DNA of 64,000 nt from the NCBI RefSeq assembly GCF_002939385.1, contig NZ_MULI01000008.1:1-64000 (forward strand), in the 5' to 3' direction. Below are positions 7,465 to 15,512 of this stretch, piece by piece. Position 1 is the stretch's first letter. Every line of letters begins with the position of its first letter. Both the position numbers and the translations under genes were made by a program. Below the pieces are notes generated by a model, which was not told the DNA's origin, did not search any database, and saw nothing but the letters and a program-made list of their open reading frames with translations. The stretch comes from Streptomyces sp. MH60 (lineage in GTDB: Bacteria > Actinomycetota > Actinomycetes > Streptomycetales > Streptomycetaceae).

Positions 7465-7749
7465 GTGGGTTCCCTGCTCTCCCGTCTGTTCCGGCGCGGT
7501 CCCCGGCCGTCGCCCGCGCCGGATCTGGCCACGCCGGAGCAGCTGGTCCAGCGCCGACGGGTGGTGGTCTTCCTGCGGAAGAACGGGCGCAGCACGCTGG
7601 AGCAGATCAGCGCAGGTACCGGCATCGCCGTCGAGCGCATGCCGAACGTGCTGGCGTTCATGATGATCGACGGCTACGTGGACCTGGTGGTGCGCTCCCG
7701 GGGAGCTGGTGGTCAGGACCTGTACGAAGCCACGGCAAAGGAGCTGTGA
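7465..7749 (+). CDS. Putative winged-helix DNA-binding protein
   Basis: A 94-residue protein starting at GTG 7465. After a basic N-terminus, residues about 27-85 follow a MarR/ArsR-like winged-helix pattern: LVQRRRVVVFLRKNGRSTLE, ISAGTGIAVERMPNVLAFM as the HTH, then a 'GYVDLVVRSRG' wing. The small size and position suggest a phage regulator. The stop gives GGAGCTGTGATCATG, coupling it to the next gene. Confidence 0.6.
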   Translation: MGSLLSRLFRRGPRPSPAPDLATPEQLVQRRRVVVFLRKNGRSTLEQISAGTGIAVERMPNVLAFMMIDGYVDLVVRSRGAGGQDLYEATAKEL

Positions 7750-7751
7750 TC

Positions 7752-8105
7752 ATGGCCGAGTCGATTCACCCGCTGCCGGTGGGGGCGAAGGTCTTCCACG
7801 CGGGCCAGATGTGGGCGCACAACCTGGTGGGCGGGACGGCGGTGATCGTCGAGGTGGCGGGTCCGTACCGGGACGGGTCGTACGAGTACGTGGTGGACGT
7901 CTGCCGGGAGTTCTCCCGGCGGCCGGGGCCGGACAACCCGATGGACCAGCGGTCGCAGTGGGCGTCGTACATGACGCGGCCCGCGCGCGAGCGGTCGCGG
8001 ATCGAGGACCTCCTGGACCGCTCGCTGCTGATCAGGGACCGGGTGATCCCCACGGACATCGTCGACCGTGACCGGCCCGGGTACGGGGAGGTGCCTGGTG
8101 CCTGA
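7752..8105 (+). CDS. Hypothetical protein
   Basis: A 117-residue protein; ATG 7752 follows GGAGCTGTGATC and is preferred over an in-frame ATG two codons upstream. The N-terminus (PVGAKVFHAGQMWAHNLVGG) looks like a small beta barrel; the C-terminus is charged and helical (RSRIEDLLDRSLLIRDRVIP). No recognised family. Confidence 0.6.
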   Translation: MAESIHPLPVGAKVFHAGQMWAHNLVGGTAVIVEVAGPYRDGSYEYVVDVCREFSRRPGPDNPMDQRSQWASYMTRPARERSRIEDLLDRSLLIRDRVIPTDIVDRDRPGYGEVPGA

Positions 8106-8664
8106 GCGGCTGCCGGAGCACGCGGAGCTGTACTTCGTGGAGACGGTCTACTCGGGCACCGTGCACATCGAGGTGCGGGTGCCGGTGTGGTGGCGGGCGA
8201 CCAGCGAGCCTACTGAGACGATCAAGATGGGTGATGGCACTGGTCGTGCGCTGAAGGCGCTGCTGGAAACGCCGACCGTGGTGCAGTGCGGCCGGGAGAC
8301 ATATCCACACGCGGAGACAAAGCACCAGTTCACCACTCGGTTCCATGACGGCCAGCTGTGTGGGCGCTGCTATCGGACGCTGCACTCGGAGGACCAGGCG
8401 CGGGCGTTCGAGCATGAGCAGCCGGGCGATGAGGACGCCGAGTTCGACGAGCTGCTGGAGGTGAGCAGCGTGGGTGCGGCGCAGGTGGAGGCCGCGCGGG
8501 AGGAGGTTCCTCCGGAGGTGCAGGAGGAGCTGCGGACGGCGGCGCGGAAGGCGTCGCTGCGGGTCCGGGGGGCGGAGGCGTTCTTGGGGTTCATGGCGGA
8601 GCGGGATCCGGCGGAGCTGGAGCGGCTGCGTCAGGACGCCTGGGCTAGCACAAAGAGAAAGTAA
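8098..8664 (+). CDS. Hypothetical protein with zinc-ribbon-like motif
   Basis: A 188-residue protein starting at GTG 8098 (overlaps the upstream stop; GGGGAGG precedes). A Cys/His cluster (VVQCGRETYPHAETKHQF, then LCGRCYRTLH) resembles a zinc ribbon. The C-terminal 80 residues are a charged helical region that could form a coiled coil. It ends the first run of overlapping genes; a gap with a hairpin follows. Confidence 0.6.
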   Translation: MPERLPEHAELYFVETVYSGTVHIEVRVPVWWRATSEPTETIKMGDGTGRALKALLETPTVVQCGRETYPHAETKHQFTTRFHDGQLCGRCYRTLHSEDQARAFEHEQPGDEDAEFDELLEVSSVGAAQVEAAREEVPPEVQEELRTAARKASLRVRGAEAFLGFMAERDPAELERLRQDAWASTKRK

Positions 8665-8709
8665 AAAAGCATTGAAATGCTGAACGCCTCCTAGGTTTCT
8701 GGCATGATT

Positions 8710-8754
8710 CGAGCACGGCCGCACCCGACCGCCACGGGTCCGCGTCCGTGCTCG
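8710..8754 (+). terminator. Hairpin with pyrimidine tail
   Basis: CGAGCACGG (8710-8718) pairs with CCGTGCTCG (8746-8754), and TTCTTTCTT follows. It has the same architecture as 3251-3300, located just before a new gene group. Confidence 0.55.
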
Positions 8755-8785
8755 TTCTTTCTTCTGACCGCCACGGGAGGACGCC

Positions 8786-9064
8786 ATGCCGGAGATGACC
8801 GCGCACGACCTGAAGCTCGTCACGCTGGGCGGCACGATCCGCCTGACCGCCCGGCGCAGCGACGGCTGCACCGTCGAGATCTCCCTGACCGAGGGGGCCG
8901 GGCGGGGCAGCGCGACCCGGGCCGTCACCGACGCCGACGGCCGCCTCATCTCCGCCTCCGTTCGCTCCTGGCCGCTGGCCGGACCCGAGCCGGAGGCGGT
9001 CGCGCGTACGCGGACGGCACTCGACATCGCCCGAAAGGGCCTCGCCGAGGCCTCCGCACGCTAG
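8786..9064 (+). CDS. Hypothetical small protein
   Basis: A 92-residue protein; ATG 8786 follows GGGAGGACGCC. Predicted beta-rich N-terminal 60 residues (KLVTLGGTIRLTARRSDG, VEISLTEGAGRG) and a C-terminal helix (ALDIARKGLAEASAR). No known function. It starts a second gene run after the hairpin at 8710-8754. Confidence 0.6.
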   Translation: MPEMTAHDLKLVTLGGTIRLTARRSDGCTVEISLTEGAGRGSATRAVTDADGRLISASVRSWPLAGPEPEAVARTRTALDIARKGLAEASAR

Positions 9065-9112
9065 CCTCAGAACGTTCCGCCAGTTCCGCCTCGCCGCCAA
9101 GGAGGCAGCCTC

Positions 9113-9472
9113 ATGGCCACTCGCCCCGCGCCCCCGTCCATGCCCGCTCCGATCCGCCAGATGCTGATTCACGCCGACCCGGTCTCCGGGCGGGTCATCG
9201 GCGCGAGCGCCCAGTTCCCGCTGATGATGACCAGGCGGTACGTGACCCAGAGGGGCTCCGGCTACTACCTCACCCGCCACGGCCGCCGGGTGCGCGACCA
9301 AGTGATCGCCACGCGCCGGGAGGTCACCGTCGAGGGCCTGCCGTTCCGGGTGATCGACCACATCACTGAGCTGTACCTGTCCGGCAAGAGCATCCAGGAG
9401 ATCACCCAGCGCACCAGAGCCTCGGAGAAGGCCGTCTTGGCCGCGCTGGAGTTCCGCAAGGTGCTCGCATGA
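9113..9472 (+). CDS. Putative DNA-binding protein
   Basis: A 119-residue protein; the ribosome binding site AAGGAGG (9100-9106) is very strong. The C-terminal 35 residues contain an HTH-like unit (LYLSGKSIQEITQRTRASEK), with a conserved-looking 'SIQEI' helix and a recognition-type helix after the turn. The N-terminal part is beta-rich and Arg-rich. A regulatory role is inferred from the HTH. The stop overlaps ATG 9469. Confidence 0.6.
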   Translation: MATRPAPPSMPAPIRQMLIHADPVSGRVIGASAQFPLMMTRRYVTQRGSGYYLTRHGRRVRDQVIATRREVTVEGLPFRVIDHITELYLSGKSIQEITQRTRASEKAVLAALEFRKVLA

Positions 9473-9675
9473 ACATCCGGATCGACCTCGACGCCGCCGC
9501 GTTCAACGCCCGGTGGACCGACGAGGAGCCGGACGGCGAGTTCGTCTTCGCCACCCTGAAGGAGGCCAAGGCCCGCGCGCTGAACGGGGCCACCGCCGAA
9601 CGGGACGCCTGGGCCTCCTGCGTCCGCGACATCCGCTCCTTCACCCTGGATGAGGTCTCCCCCGCCTGGGACTGA
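9469..9675 (+). CDS. Hypothetical small protein
   Basis: A 68-residue protein coupled by ATGA to the upstream putative DNA-binding gene. It is acidic with a helical centre (ATLKEAKARALNGATAERDA) and one Cys. No family recognised. The tight overlap suggests that it acts with, or is dosed with, the upstream protein. Confidence 0.55.
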   Translation: MNIRIDLDAAAFNARWTDEEPDGEFVFATLKEAKARALNGATAERDAWASCVRDIRSFTLDEVSPAWD

Positions 9676-9719
9676 CCCTGTCCGGCCGGACCGCCAACCG
9701 GCCGCCACCACATCCACCA

Positions 9720-9736
9720 CCTCGACCGCCACGAGG
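9720..9736 (+). promoter_or_regulatory. SD-overlapping leader hairpin, copy 3
   Basis: CCTCG (9720-9724), loop ACCGCCA, CGAGG (9732-9736), overlapping the AGGAG before ATG 9746. It differs from copies 1 and 2 by one missing loop base. Confidence 0.45.
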
Positions 9737-9745
9737 AGAACACCC

Positions 9746-10183
9746 ATGTCCACGTACGCCCTCGCGAAGGCCTCCGCCTACCTCCGCGTCAACCACCGCA
9801 CCAAGCACGCCGAGGTCGTCCACGGCGCCCAGGTGAACTTCGTACTCACCGAGGTCTACGAGGACCAGCAGGTGCGTCAGCAGCCCGGCGGCGGGTTCGT
9901 CGTCACGGCCGACGACTGGACCGTCATCCAGTACACGCCGCTGGCCCCGACCCAGGACCTGCGGCAGCTGGCCGACTCGTACAAGCACTGGACGGCGCCG
10001 GGCAACGGCCAGAAGTTCCACGAGCAGCCGCCCATGGAGGGCAAGGCGCTGCAGGTCCTGCTCCGGCGCCAGCCCGGGACGTTCCACGTCACGCGGCTCG
10101 GCGAGATCGCCCACCTGTACGGCGGGCGGATCCGCAACCAGTACAAGCCGCTGACGGCCGCCGACATGGCGAAGGCCGCCTGA
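9746..10183 (+). CDS. Hypothetical protein
   Basis: A 145-residue protein; ATG 9746 follows GAGGAGAACACCC. Mixed alpha/beta sequence (AEVVHGAQVNFVLTEVYED, then GGGFVVTADDWTVIQYTPL). Positively charged near the C-terminus. No motif, signal or membrane segment. Function unknown. Confidence 0.6.
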   Translation: MSTYALAKASAYLRVNHRTKHAEVVHGAQVNFVLTEVYEDQQVRQQPGGGFVVTADDWTVIQYTPLAPTQDLRQLADSYKHWTAPGNGQKFHEQPPMEGKALQVLLRRQPGTFHVTRLGEIAHLYGGRIRNQYKPLTAADMAKAA

Positions 10184-10196
10184 GAGGATGGGCGGC

Positions 10197-10601
10197 ATGG
10201 CGAAGGACGTGTCTCCCCAGGAGGAGACGACAGGGAAGCTGTCGGCGGCGTACTACGTGTCGGTGTCGGTCGATGAGAAGGGGCAGATCCCCGGGACGGC
10301 CGCCGCGCTGGAGCCGTCGCTGCGCCGGGCTGTCAGAGAGTCGTATCCGGGCGAGGCCGGGTGTGCGGTGCTGCAGGCAGTGATCAACGAGCCGCCGCCC
10401 GCTGGCTCGGGTTACATGGGATGGAACGTGGGCGTGACAGCGGTCATCGACCTGACGGCGTGGCGGCGGGATGTGGGCCCCACGAACGGACAGCATGCGG
10501 CGGCAACGGTGCGGGACCTGCTGGCCGACGCGGACGTGGCAGCAAGCGGGGCGCGGATCGACGCCGTCGAGTTGCAGCTGCTGATGCACGCGCCGTTGTA
10601 G
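10197..10601 (+). CDS. Hypothetical protein
   Basis: A 134-residue protein. ATG 10197 is preferred to ATG 10188 because the only purine-rich ribosome site (GAGAGG, 10182-10187) is correctly spaced for the later codon. Beta-rich N-terminus (LSAAYYVSVSVDEKGQIPG) and a mixed C-terminal domain. Followed by a strong terminator. Function unknown. Confidence 0.55.
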   Translation: MAKDVSPQEETTGKLSAAYYVSVSVDEKGQIPGTAAALEPSLRRAVRESYPGEAGCAVLQAVINEPPPAGSGYMGWNVGVTAVIDLTAWRRDVGPTNGQHAAATVRDLLADADVAASGARIDAVELQLLMHAPL

Positions 10602-10614
10602 TCCGTACCGTTGG

Positions 10615-10646
10615 AGCCCCGCCCTGCCGTTTCCGGGGGCGGGGCT
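10615..10646 (+). terminator. Strong GC hairpin terminator
   Basis: AGCCCCGCCC (10615-10624) pairs perfectly with GGGCGGGGCT (10637-10646); loop 12 bases. It closes the 8.8-10.6 kb run. Confidence 0.65.
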
Positions 10647-10726
10647 TCGCCATGTCGGTCTCTGGCCAGCGGATGACACGCCGTGTCAGTTTTTTGCATA
10701 TGCCTCATCCACCTGTTCGGCGCGTG

Positions 10727-10732
10727 TAGAGT
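10727..10732 (+). promoter_or_regulatory. Possible -10 element
   Basis: TAGAGT fits the Streptomyces -10 consensus TAGRRT. The 10.65-10.8 kb gap between a terminator and the gene at 10807 is a logical promoter place, but no convincing -35 is seen at 16-18 bases. Confidence 0.25.
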
Positions 10733-10806
10733 GTGGCGAACAGATCCCGCCAAGTCTGTGCATCTGCTCGTCAGTTCGCCTGTCTCCACCCGCCAGGAGA
10801 TCCACC

Positions 10807-11061
10807 ATGTCTGGACCACGCCCTGCTTCCGAGCGCGCCTCCGTATCCGGGGTCGACATCAGTGCGTGCACCATGCTGCCCGACCAGGCGGCGGAGTGGC
10901 TGGGGTGGAGCACCGAGAAGATGGACGACCTGGTCGAGAAGTCCCGGAAGAACGCCGCGCGGGGCATCGTCGGCCCGCTGGAGCTGATTCCCGGGACGCC
11001 GAGCATCACCCTGACGTCGCTCTTCGCTTACCGCCGCCGCCTGACGGCCTCCACCCTCTGA
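10807..11061 (+). CDS. Putative small HTH (excisionase/MerR-like) protein
   Basis: An 84-residue protein; ATG 10807 follows CAGGAGATCCACC. Residues about 24-50 (LPDQAAEWLGWSTEKMDDL) match the 'eAAelLGvs..tv..l' pattern of the HTH found in excisionases and small phage activators. The C-terminal part (ITLTSLFAYRRRL) would be the wing. No integrase is present in the window, so a regulator is as likely as an excisionase. Confidence 0.55.
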   Translation: MSGPRPASERASVSGVDISACTMLPDQAAEWLGWSTEKMDDLVEKSRKNAARGIVGPLELIPGTPSITLTSLFAYRRRLTASTL

Positions 11062-11086
11062 CTGAACGAAAGGGGGGCAACCCGCC

Positions 11087-11611
11087 ATGCCCCACCCGGA
11101 CATTCACGCAGTCCGCGACAACGTCGGCCTCCGCGACATGGAGGCCCACCGGTTCGTGGCCTGCCTGGCCCTGGACGACTTCTCCAGCCGTCGTCACACC
11201 CGCCTGCAGTGGACCCACCAGAAGGTGGCCCGGACGCTCGGCGTGGTGCCCGCCTTCACGACGCTGGTGACGAACTACCTCGACTACCGCCGTTCCCAGC
11301 GGACCATCGGCCTGACCGACCGTGGCATCCGCGTCTGGGGTGCGCAGGGCGCCCAGCTGTTCCTGTTCGAGGACAACACGCCGCTGGACCTGCTGAACCT
11401 GAACACCAGCGGGGACCGCACCGAGCAGATGGGCGCCGTCCTGCGCGAGGCCCTCCACCGCAAGATCCGCGTCGACCCGGACACCGCCGCCTCGGCCGAG
11501 AAGCTCCTGAGCCGGGCGTGCGGCATGACCTGGGAGACCGTCGTCAACACCTACCAGCGGCAGCTGCGCGCGCAGGCCCCCACCGCCGTGACCGAGGAGA
11601 AGGCAGCATGA
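11087..11611 (+). CDS. Hypothetical protein
   Basis: A 174-residue protein; ATG 11087 has GGGGGG upstream. Largely helical with a beta stretch around residues 75-95 (TDRGIRVWGAQGAQLFLF). Contains many aromatic and His residues but no recognisable catalytic set. The stop overlaps ATG 11608, so it is translated with the next gene. Confidence 0.6.
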   Translation: MPHPDIHAVRDNVGLRDMEAHRFVACLALDDFSSRRHTRLQWTHQKVARTLGVVPAFTTLVTNYLDYRRSQRTIGLTDRGIRVWGAQGAQLFLFEDNTPLDLLNLNTSGDRTEQMGAVLREALHRKIRVDPDTAASAEKLLSRACGMTWETVVNTYQRQLRAQAPTAVTEEKAA

Positions 11612-12192
11612 GCAGCAAGAATGTGGGCCACGTGTCGCTCGTCTACTACCCGCACGGGCAGTTCTTCCCGCAGGAGCGGGTGTTCGACGCGATGACCGAC
11701 GACGATCTGGCGTTCCTCGTCGCCGGGCTGTACGCCCGCCGGATGCGCACCTCGCAGCGTCACATGGACCTGCAGCAGCTGAAGAAGACCCGCCAGGGGC
11801 AGATCGCCTGGTACGCGGACCGGATGATCGAGGCCCTGTACGACGGGCTCGGCGGCTGGCGGCGGCTGCTGCCGATGCGGGTCCGGGTACGGATCGTTCA
11901 GGCGCAGATGGACTACCTGCGCGACCTCACGGTCGTGTGGACCGACGAGCTGGTCGCCCTGCACGCCGAGGCCACTCGCGCCGGTGGAGGCGTTCCGCTG
12001 GTTTCGCGGCGGATCAGCTCGGCGCCGGAGAACGGGCCCCGGGTCCGCTGCGGCGGCACTCCCACCTCGACGTGCACGGCGGACATGCTCCTCGGCGAAC
12101 CGCTGCCCGAGGGCTGGACCATGGGGGTCGAGGACGTCCCGCACTGCCCCGAGCACCCGGTCGTCGCGCTGGTGAAGGAGACCGTGGCATGA
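11608..12192 (+). CDS. Hypothetical protein
   Basis: A 194-residue protein coupled by ATGA overlap. Residues 1-120 are helical with charged surfaces (AGLYARRMRTSQRHMDLQQL). The C-terminal region has three cysteines (RCGGTPTSTCTAD, then VPHCPEHP) compatible with a small metal site. No family recognised. It overlaps the following membrane protein. Confidence 0.6.
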   Translation: MSSKNVGHVSLVYYPHGQFFPQERVFDAMTDDDLAFLVAGLYARRMRTSQRHMDLQQLKKTRQGQIAWYADRMIEALYDGLGGWRRLLPMRVRVRIVQAQMDYLRDLTVVWTDELVALHAEATRAGGGVPLVSRRISSAPENGPRVRCGGTPTSTCTADMLLGEPLPEGWTMGVEDVPHCPEHPVVALVKETVA

Positions 12193-12386
12193 CGCGGTTC
12201 CTGATAGGTCTCGTCGCCGGTGCCGCCTGCGGCGGCATCGCCTACGCCGCCTCGGACAACACCCTGCTGGCCGTCATCGTCGGGGCCGGGGTGGCGCTCG
12301 CGGTGTGGGCCCGGCTCTTCGACCTGATCGCGGACGGCATCGGCGCGGCCATGATCTGGGCGATGAACGGCGGGGAGTCCGACTGA
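12189..12386 (+). CDS. Small membrane protein
   Basis: A 65-residue protein coupled by ATGA overlap. Two membrane-compatible stretches: FLIGLVAGAACGGIAYAAS (about 4-22) and LLAVIVGAGVALAVWARLF (about 26-45), then an amphipathic end. The adjacent gene encodes another small membrane protein, so the two could form a complex. Role unknown. Confidence 0.6.
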   Translation: MTRFLIGLVAGAACGGIAYAASDNTLLAVIVGAGVALAVWARLFDLIADGIGAAMIWAMNGGESD

Positions 12387-12562
12387 TGTGGCGCACCGCA
12401 GGGGGCGCGGCGGCCGGAGTCGCCGCTGGCGCCGCCACCGACTGGTACACCGGCTTCCTCGACAAGGGGATCTTCGTCGGAGGGTTCGTCGCCGTCACGG
12501 TGTGGTTCTGGCCATGGGGGCTGCCCGCGCGCCTGGCCCAGACAGGAGGGCGTCGTGGCTGA
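12386..12562 (+). CDS. Small membrane protein
   Basis: A 58-residue protein whose ATG (12386) shares a base with the previous stop. Gly/Ala-rich segment (GGAAAGVAAGAATDW) and a clear hydrophobic helix (IFVGGFVAVTVWFWPWGL, about 29-46). Too little information for a function. The end overlaps GTG 12555. Confidence 0.55.
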   Translation: MWRTAGGAAAGVAAGAATDWYTGFLDKGIFVGGFVAVTVWFWPWGLPARLAQTGGRRG

Positions 12563-13037
12563 CGAGTTGACGGCGGTGTTCTTCTCGCAGGGCGGCCGGA
12601 AGTACCACAGGACGCAGGACTGCCACGCGCTGGAGTCGGCGCAGGTCCTGTGGGACGGCGACAGCCCCGACGACTACCCGCTCGGCGCCCCGTGGTTCGG
12701 CGGGTACGCCGTCCGGCGGGCGCCCGAGCACTACGCGTACTACCTGTCCGGGAAGCGGCCGTGCCTGGTGTGCCTGCCCGGCCGGGGCGTGCCGTTCGCG
12801 TCGGCCGCCGACTTCGGACACCGGCCGGTGTCCGGGTTCATCGACGGCCGGGCGATCGGCCTGATCTGCAGGCGGTGCCGGATCGTGCACCGCAACACCA
12901 CGATCGTCCTCGACGGCGACCTGTGGACGATGGGGAGCGTCAGCACGGTGAGATGGCCGTGCGTGTCCGCGATCGTCCTCGGCGTCGCGGACCAGGAGGC
13001 GTCCTCGCTTCCCCGGCCGCTGCCGAGGGCGGCGTAG
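12555..13037 (+). CDS. Hypothetical protein with Ada-like metal-site motif
   Basis: A 160-residue protein starting at GTG 12555. It contains KYHRTQDCHAL (about 14-24) and, 45 residues later, KRPCLVCLPG. 'yHxxxC ... PCxxCxP' is the layout of small zinc-binding repeats related to the Ada N-terminal domain. A further CRRC pair follows (LICRRCRIVH). Nucleic-acid binding is plausible but unproven. Confidence 0.6.
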   Translation: MADELTAVFFSQGGRKYHRTQDCHALESAQVLWDGDSPDDYPLGAPWFGGYAVRRAPEHYAYYLSGKRPCLVCLPGRGVPFASAADFGHRPVSGFIDGRAIGLICRRCRIVHRNTTIVLDGDLWTMGSVSTVRWPCVSAIVLGVADQEASSLPRPLPRAA

Positions 13038-13099
13038 GACCGGGTGGCTGTCCGATGGCTGATCGGCGGGCCTATGGGGTGGAGAAAGGAGCCCACCAC

Positions 13100-13645
13100 A
13101 TGCTCGCCGACTGGCAGATCACGGAACGCATCACCCAAGGGGACCTGGACATCTCCCCGTTCGACCCGGAGCGGGTCCAGCCCGCTTCGGTCGACCTGCT
13201 GCTCGACCAGTACGTACGCACCCTCGCCGGACCGAAGCGGGCCGAGATCGACGTCGCGGACGTTCAGCCCCGGCACACGACGCTCGGCCAGATCGGCGAG
13301 GACGGCTGGCTGCTGGAGCCGGGGGACTTCCTCCTGGCCTGCACCGTCGAGCGCGTGACCCTGCCGCCGGACCTGGCGGCCCGGGTCGAAGGCAAGAGTT
13401 CCCTGGGCCGCCTGGGGCTCACCGTCCACGTGACGGCGGGCTTCATCGACCCGGGGTTCACCGGACAGATCACGCTGGAGATCGCCAATCTCTCGGGCAA
13501 GCCGCTCCGGCTGCGGAAGCTGATGCCGATCGCCCAGCTGTGCCTGATCCCGATGTCGGCCGCCCCCTCGCGGCCGTACGGGAGCGCGGGCAACCACTAC
13601 CAGGGCCAGTACGGCCCGACGGAGTCTCGCTACCAGATGCGCTGA
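13100..13645 (+). CDS. dcd: dCTP deaminase
   Basis: A 181-residue protein; ATG 13100 follows GAAAGGAG, and the family length fits. It deaminates dCTP to dUTP, feeding dTMP synthesis through dUTPase. Diagnostic motifs of the Dcd/dUTPase fold are present: EGKSSLGRLGLTVHVTAGFI (the R/K-S-S-x-G-R-x-G loop), then DPGFTGQITLEIAN, whose Glu corresponds to the catalytic residue, and a Gln/Tyr-rich C-terminal lid (YQGQYGPTESRY). It complements thyX at 47.7 kb, so the phage appears to carry its own thymidylate route. It ends the small-gene block. Confidence 0.93.
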   Translation: MLADWQITERITQGDLDISPFDPERVQPASVDLLLDQYVRTLAGPKRAEIDVADVQPRHTTLGQIGEDGWLLEPGDFLLACTVERVTLPPDLAARVEGKSSLGRLGLTVHVTAGFIDPGFTGQITLEIANLSGKPLRLRKLMPIAQLCLIPMSAAPSRPYGSAGNHYQGQYGPTESRYQMR

Positions 13646-13718
13646 TTCTGTGCTTTGGCGGTGGTTGTCAGTGACTCCCGGCACAATCCGATTACCGCCA
13701 CAGCAAAGGGAGAACGCC

Positions 13719-15497
13719 ATGGCGAAGCGCAAGGACCAGTTTCTGCCCCGCCCGGACACGGTCTGGTCGACCCGGGGGCGCTCCCGGGTCCCGAACTTCA
13801 TCCAGTCCATCCAGGCGAGAACAGAGGACCTGCGCCAGCAGTCTCGGATTCTGCAGCTGCGGGAGTTCGATCCCGACGGCGCCGGGGCCTGCCGCGACTG
13901 GTGGTGGGGTTTCGACGCCGCCTGGAGGACCGACGACGGCGCCTGCATCCGGGCCCGGCTGCAGATCTCTCCCGACAAGGCCGAGACGGTCCAGGCGAAG
14001 GCGACCAAGAAGTCGCTGTCCCAGCCCGGCGCGGCACCGGTCGGCATGGGATGGCTGCTGACGGCCGAGGCCGACCAGCCGTGGCAGGAGCAGTGGCCCT
14101 CCCCGCTGGAGATGTTCTTCGACCTGGCGAAGAACTCCTTGAAGGACTCCTTCTTCTCGATGTGCGACTGGGCCTCGGGGCAGTTGACGCTCACCGACTC
14201 CACCTTGTCCAGCCAGGACGTCCCCACCAGAGACACCCTGGCCGAACTGACGTCGTACGCGCCCTACATCACGGTGCTGACACACGACTGGCAGCACATG
14301 GACGACATCCGGGAGGAAAGCGTCCCGGGCGTGGTGAAACTGCTGCCGCCCAGCCTGACCGGCAGGGTCGTGGAGACCCTGCTGTGGGGCGACCAGGACC
14401 AGGAGGTCAACGCGGAGCTGGGAGACCTCAAGGTGCAGGTGCCGTGGGGCGGCGCGGTGATCGTGCCGAACCGGCCCCGGCCCGAGGGGTGGCCGCTCAC
14501 CGACTGCGTCATCCGTCGGCCGCCGGGCGGCGGGATCGAGCAGCTGCAGAAGGAGGTCGCCGAGGCGGTCGTCCGCTACTCCCGGCTGCCGGTGCACTAC
14601 GAGCGGGACGTGCGCGCCGAGATCGAGGACTTCCACGCGAACTGGGCACTGCCCGAGGTCGGTCCGGCGTCCACACGGCTGCTGGTGGAGAAGCAGCGCG
14701 TGGAGGAGGACAACGAGCGGCTGAACCAGGTGATCAACGGGCTGCGGGACGAGCTGTCCGCCGCGCAGCGGCACGGCCAGGAGATGCTGCGGCTCAAGAA
14801 CGCGGCCGAGACGGCGGCCACCAGGCTTCTGGAGGAGGCCCAGGCCAGTGATGCCCGGCAGGCGCAGGAGCAGGCCGAACGGGCGTGGGCGGCGTATGAG
14901 GCGGCCGAAGCCGAGGTGGAGCGGCTGACCAGTGAGGCGGCGTGGCTGCGGCGGGAGCGGGCCCAGAGCCTCGGCAAGAGCTACTCGGACCCGGCGCCAG
15001 AGCCGCTGCCGGGTCCGAAGAGCTGGGACGAGCTGCTGGAGCTGGCGGGAGGACTGCTGACGAAGGTCCGCGTCGGTAACATCGCCAAGGGAGTGGGACT
15101 GCTGCGCGGCCACGAGAAGGAGAAGGTGTGGCTGCAGCGAAGCTGGTCCGCCCTGGAGTCCTACCAGGCGTACGCGGAGGCGAAGGCGGAGCACGGCCCG
15201 GTTGTACTGCCTCACATGCGGTCCTACCTGCAGTGGCAGAGGGCCACGGTCATCTTCCCCACCACGTGGCATGCCCCTAATGACGCATCGGCCCTGTCGC
15301 GCGATCCGAAGTACACCGCCGCGCGGACGTTCACCGTGCCGGATCTCGGCCCGGTGGTCATGGCCGAGCATGTGCGTATCGACCACGGGCGGCCTCCTGC
15401 GCCGCGTATGCACGTGTACGACGACACGTGCGGGCCCACGGGCATGGTGCACATCGGGTACATCGGTCCGCACCTGCCCAACGGACGCGACAGCTGA
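13719..15497 (+). CDS. 592-aa coiled-coil protein, unknown function
   Basis: ATG 13719 follows AAAGGGAGAACGCC; an upstream in-frame ATG (13650) has no ribosome site. Residues 1-310 are globular and Trp-rich. Residues about 320-425 form a long coiled coil (KQRVEEDNERLNQVINGLRD, LEEAQASDARQAQEQAERAW). Residues 430-592 form a second globular domain ending in VYDDTCGPTGMVHIGYIGPH. The three-part layout with a conserved-looking C-terminal 'HIGYIGPHLPN' is reminiscent of actinobacterial accessory or defence proteins, but I cannot name the family. It lies alone between dcd and the virion genes; a structural role cannot be excluded. Confidence 0.6.
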   Translation: MAKRKDQFLPRPDTVWSTRGRSRVPNFIQSIQARTEDLRQQSRILQLREFDPDGAGACRDWWWGFDAAWRTDDGACIRARLQISPDKAETVQAKATKKSLSQPGAAPVGMGWLLTAEADQPWQEQWPSPLEMFFDLAKNSLKDSFFSMCDWASGQLTLTDSTLSSQDVPTRDTLAELTSYAPYITVLTHDWQHMDDIREESVPGVVKLLPPSLTGRVVETLLWGDQDQEVNAELGDLKVQVPWGGAVIVPNRPRPEGWPLTDCVIRRPPGGGIEQLQKEVAEAVVRYSRLPVHYERDVRAEIEDFHANWALPEVGPASTRLLVEKQRVEEDNERLNQVINGLRDELSAAQRHGQEMLRLKNAAETAATRLLEEAQASDARQAQEQAERAWAAYEAAEAEVERLTSEAAWLRRERAQSLGKSYSDPAPEPLPGPKSWDELLELAGGLLTKVRVGNIAKGVGLLRGHEKEKVWLQRSWSALESYQAYAEAKAEHGPVVLPHMRSYLQWQRATVIFPTTWHAPNDASALSRDPKYTAARTFTVPDLGPVVMAEHVRIDHGRPPAPRMHVYDDTCGPTGMVHIGYIGPHLPNGRDS

Positions 15498-15512
15498 GCT
15501 GAGGACCTCTTC

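Noticed and set aside
10807-11061. Excisionase assignment for the 84-aa HTH protein
   Set aside because: No integrase or attachment site accompanies it, so only a generic HTH call is justified.
13719-15497. 592-aa protein as terminase large subunit
   Set aside because: No Walker A/B ATPase or nuclease motifs, and a long central coiled coil is incompatible with a terminase. No terminase was found anywhere in the window.
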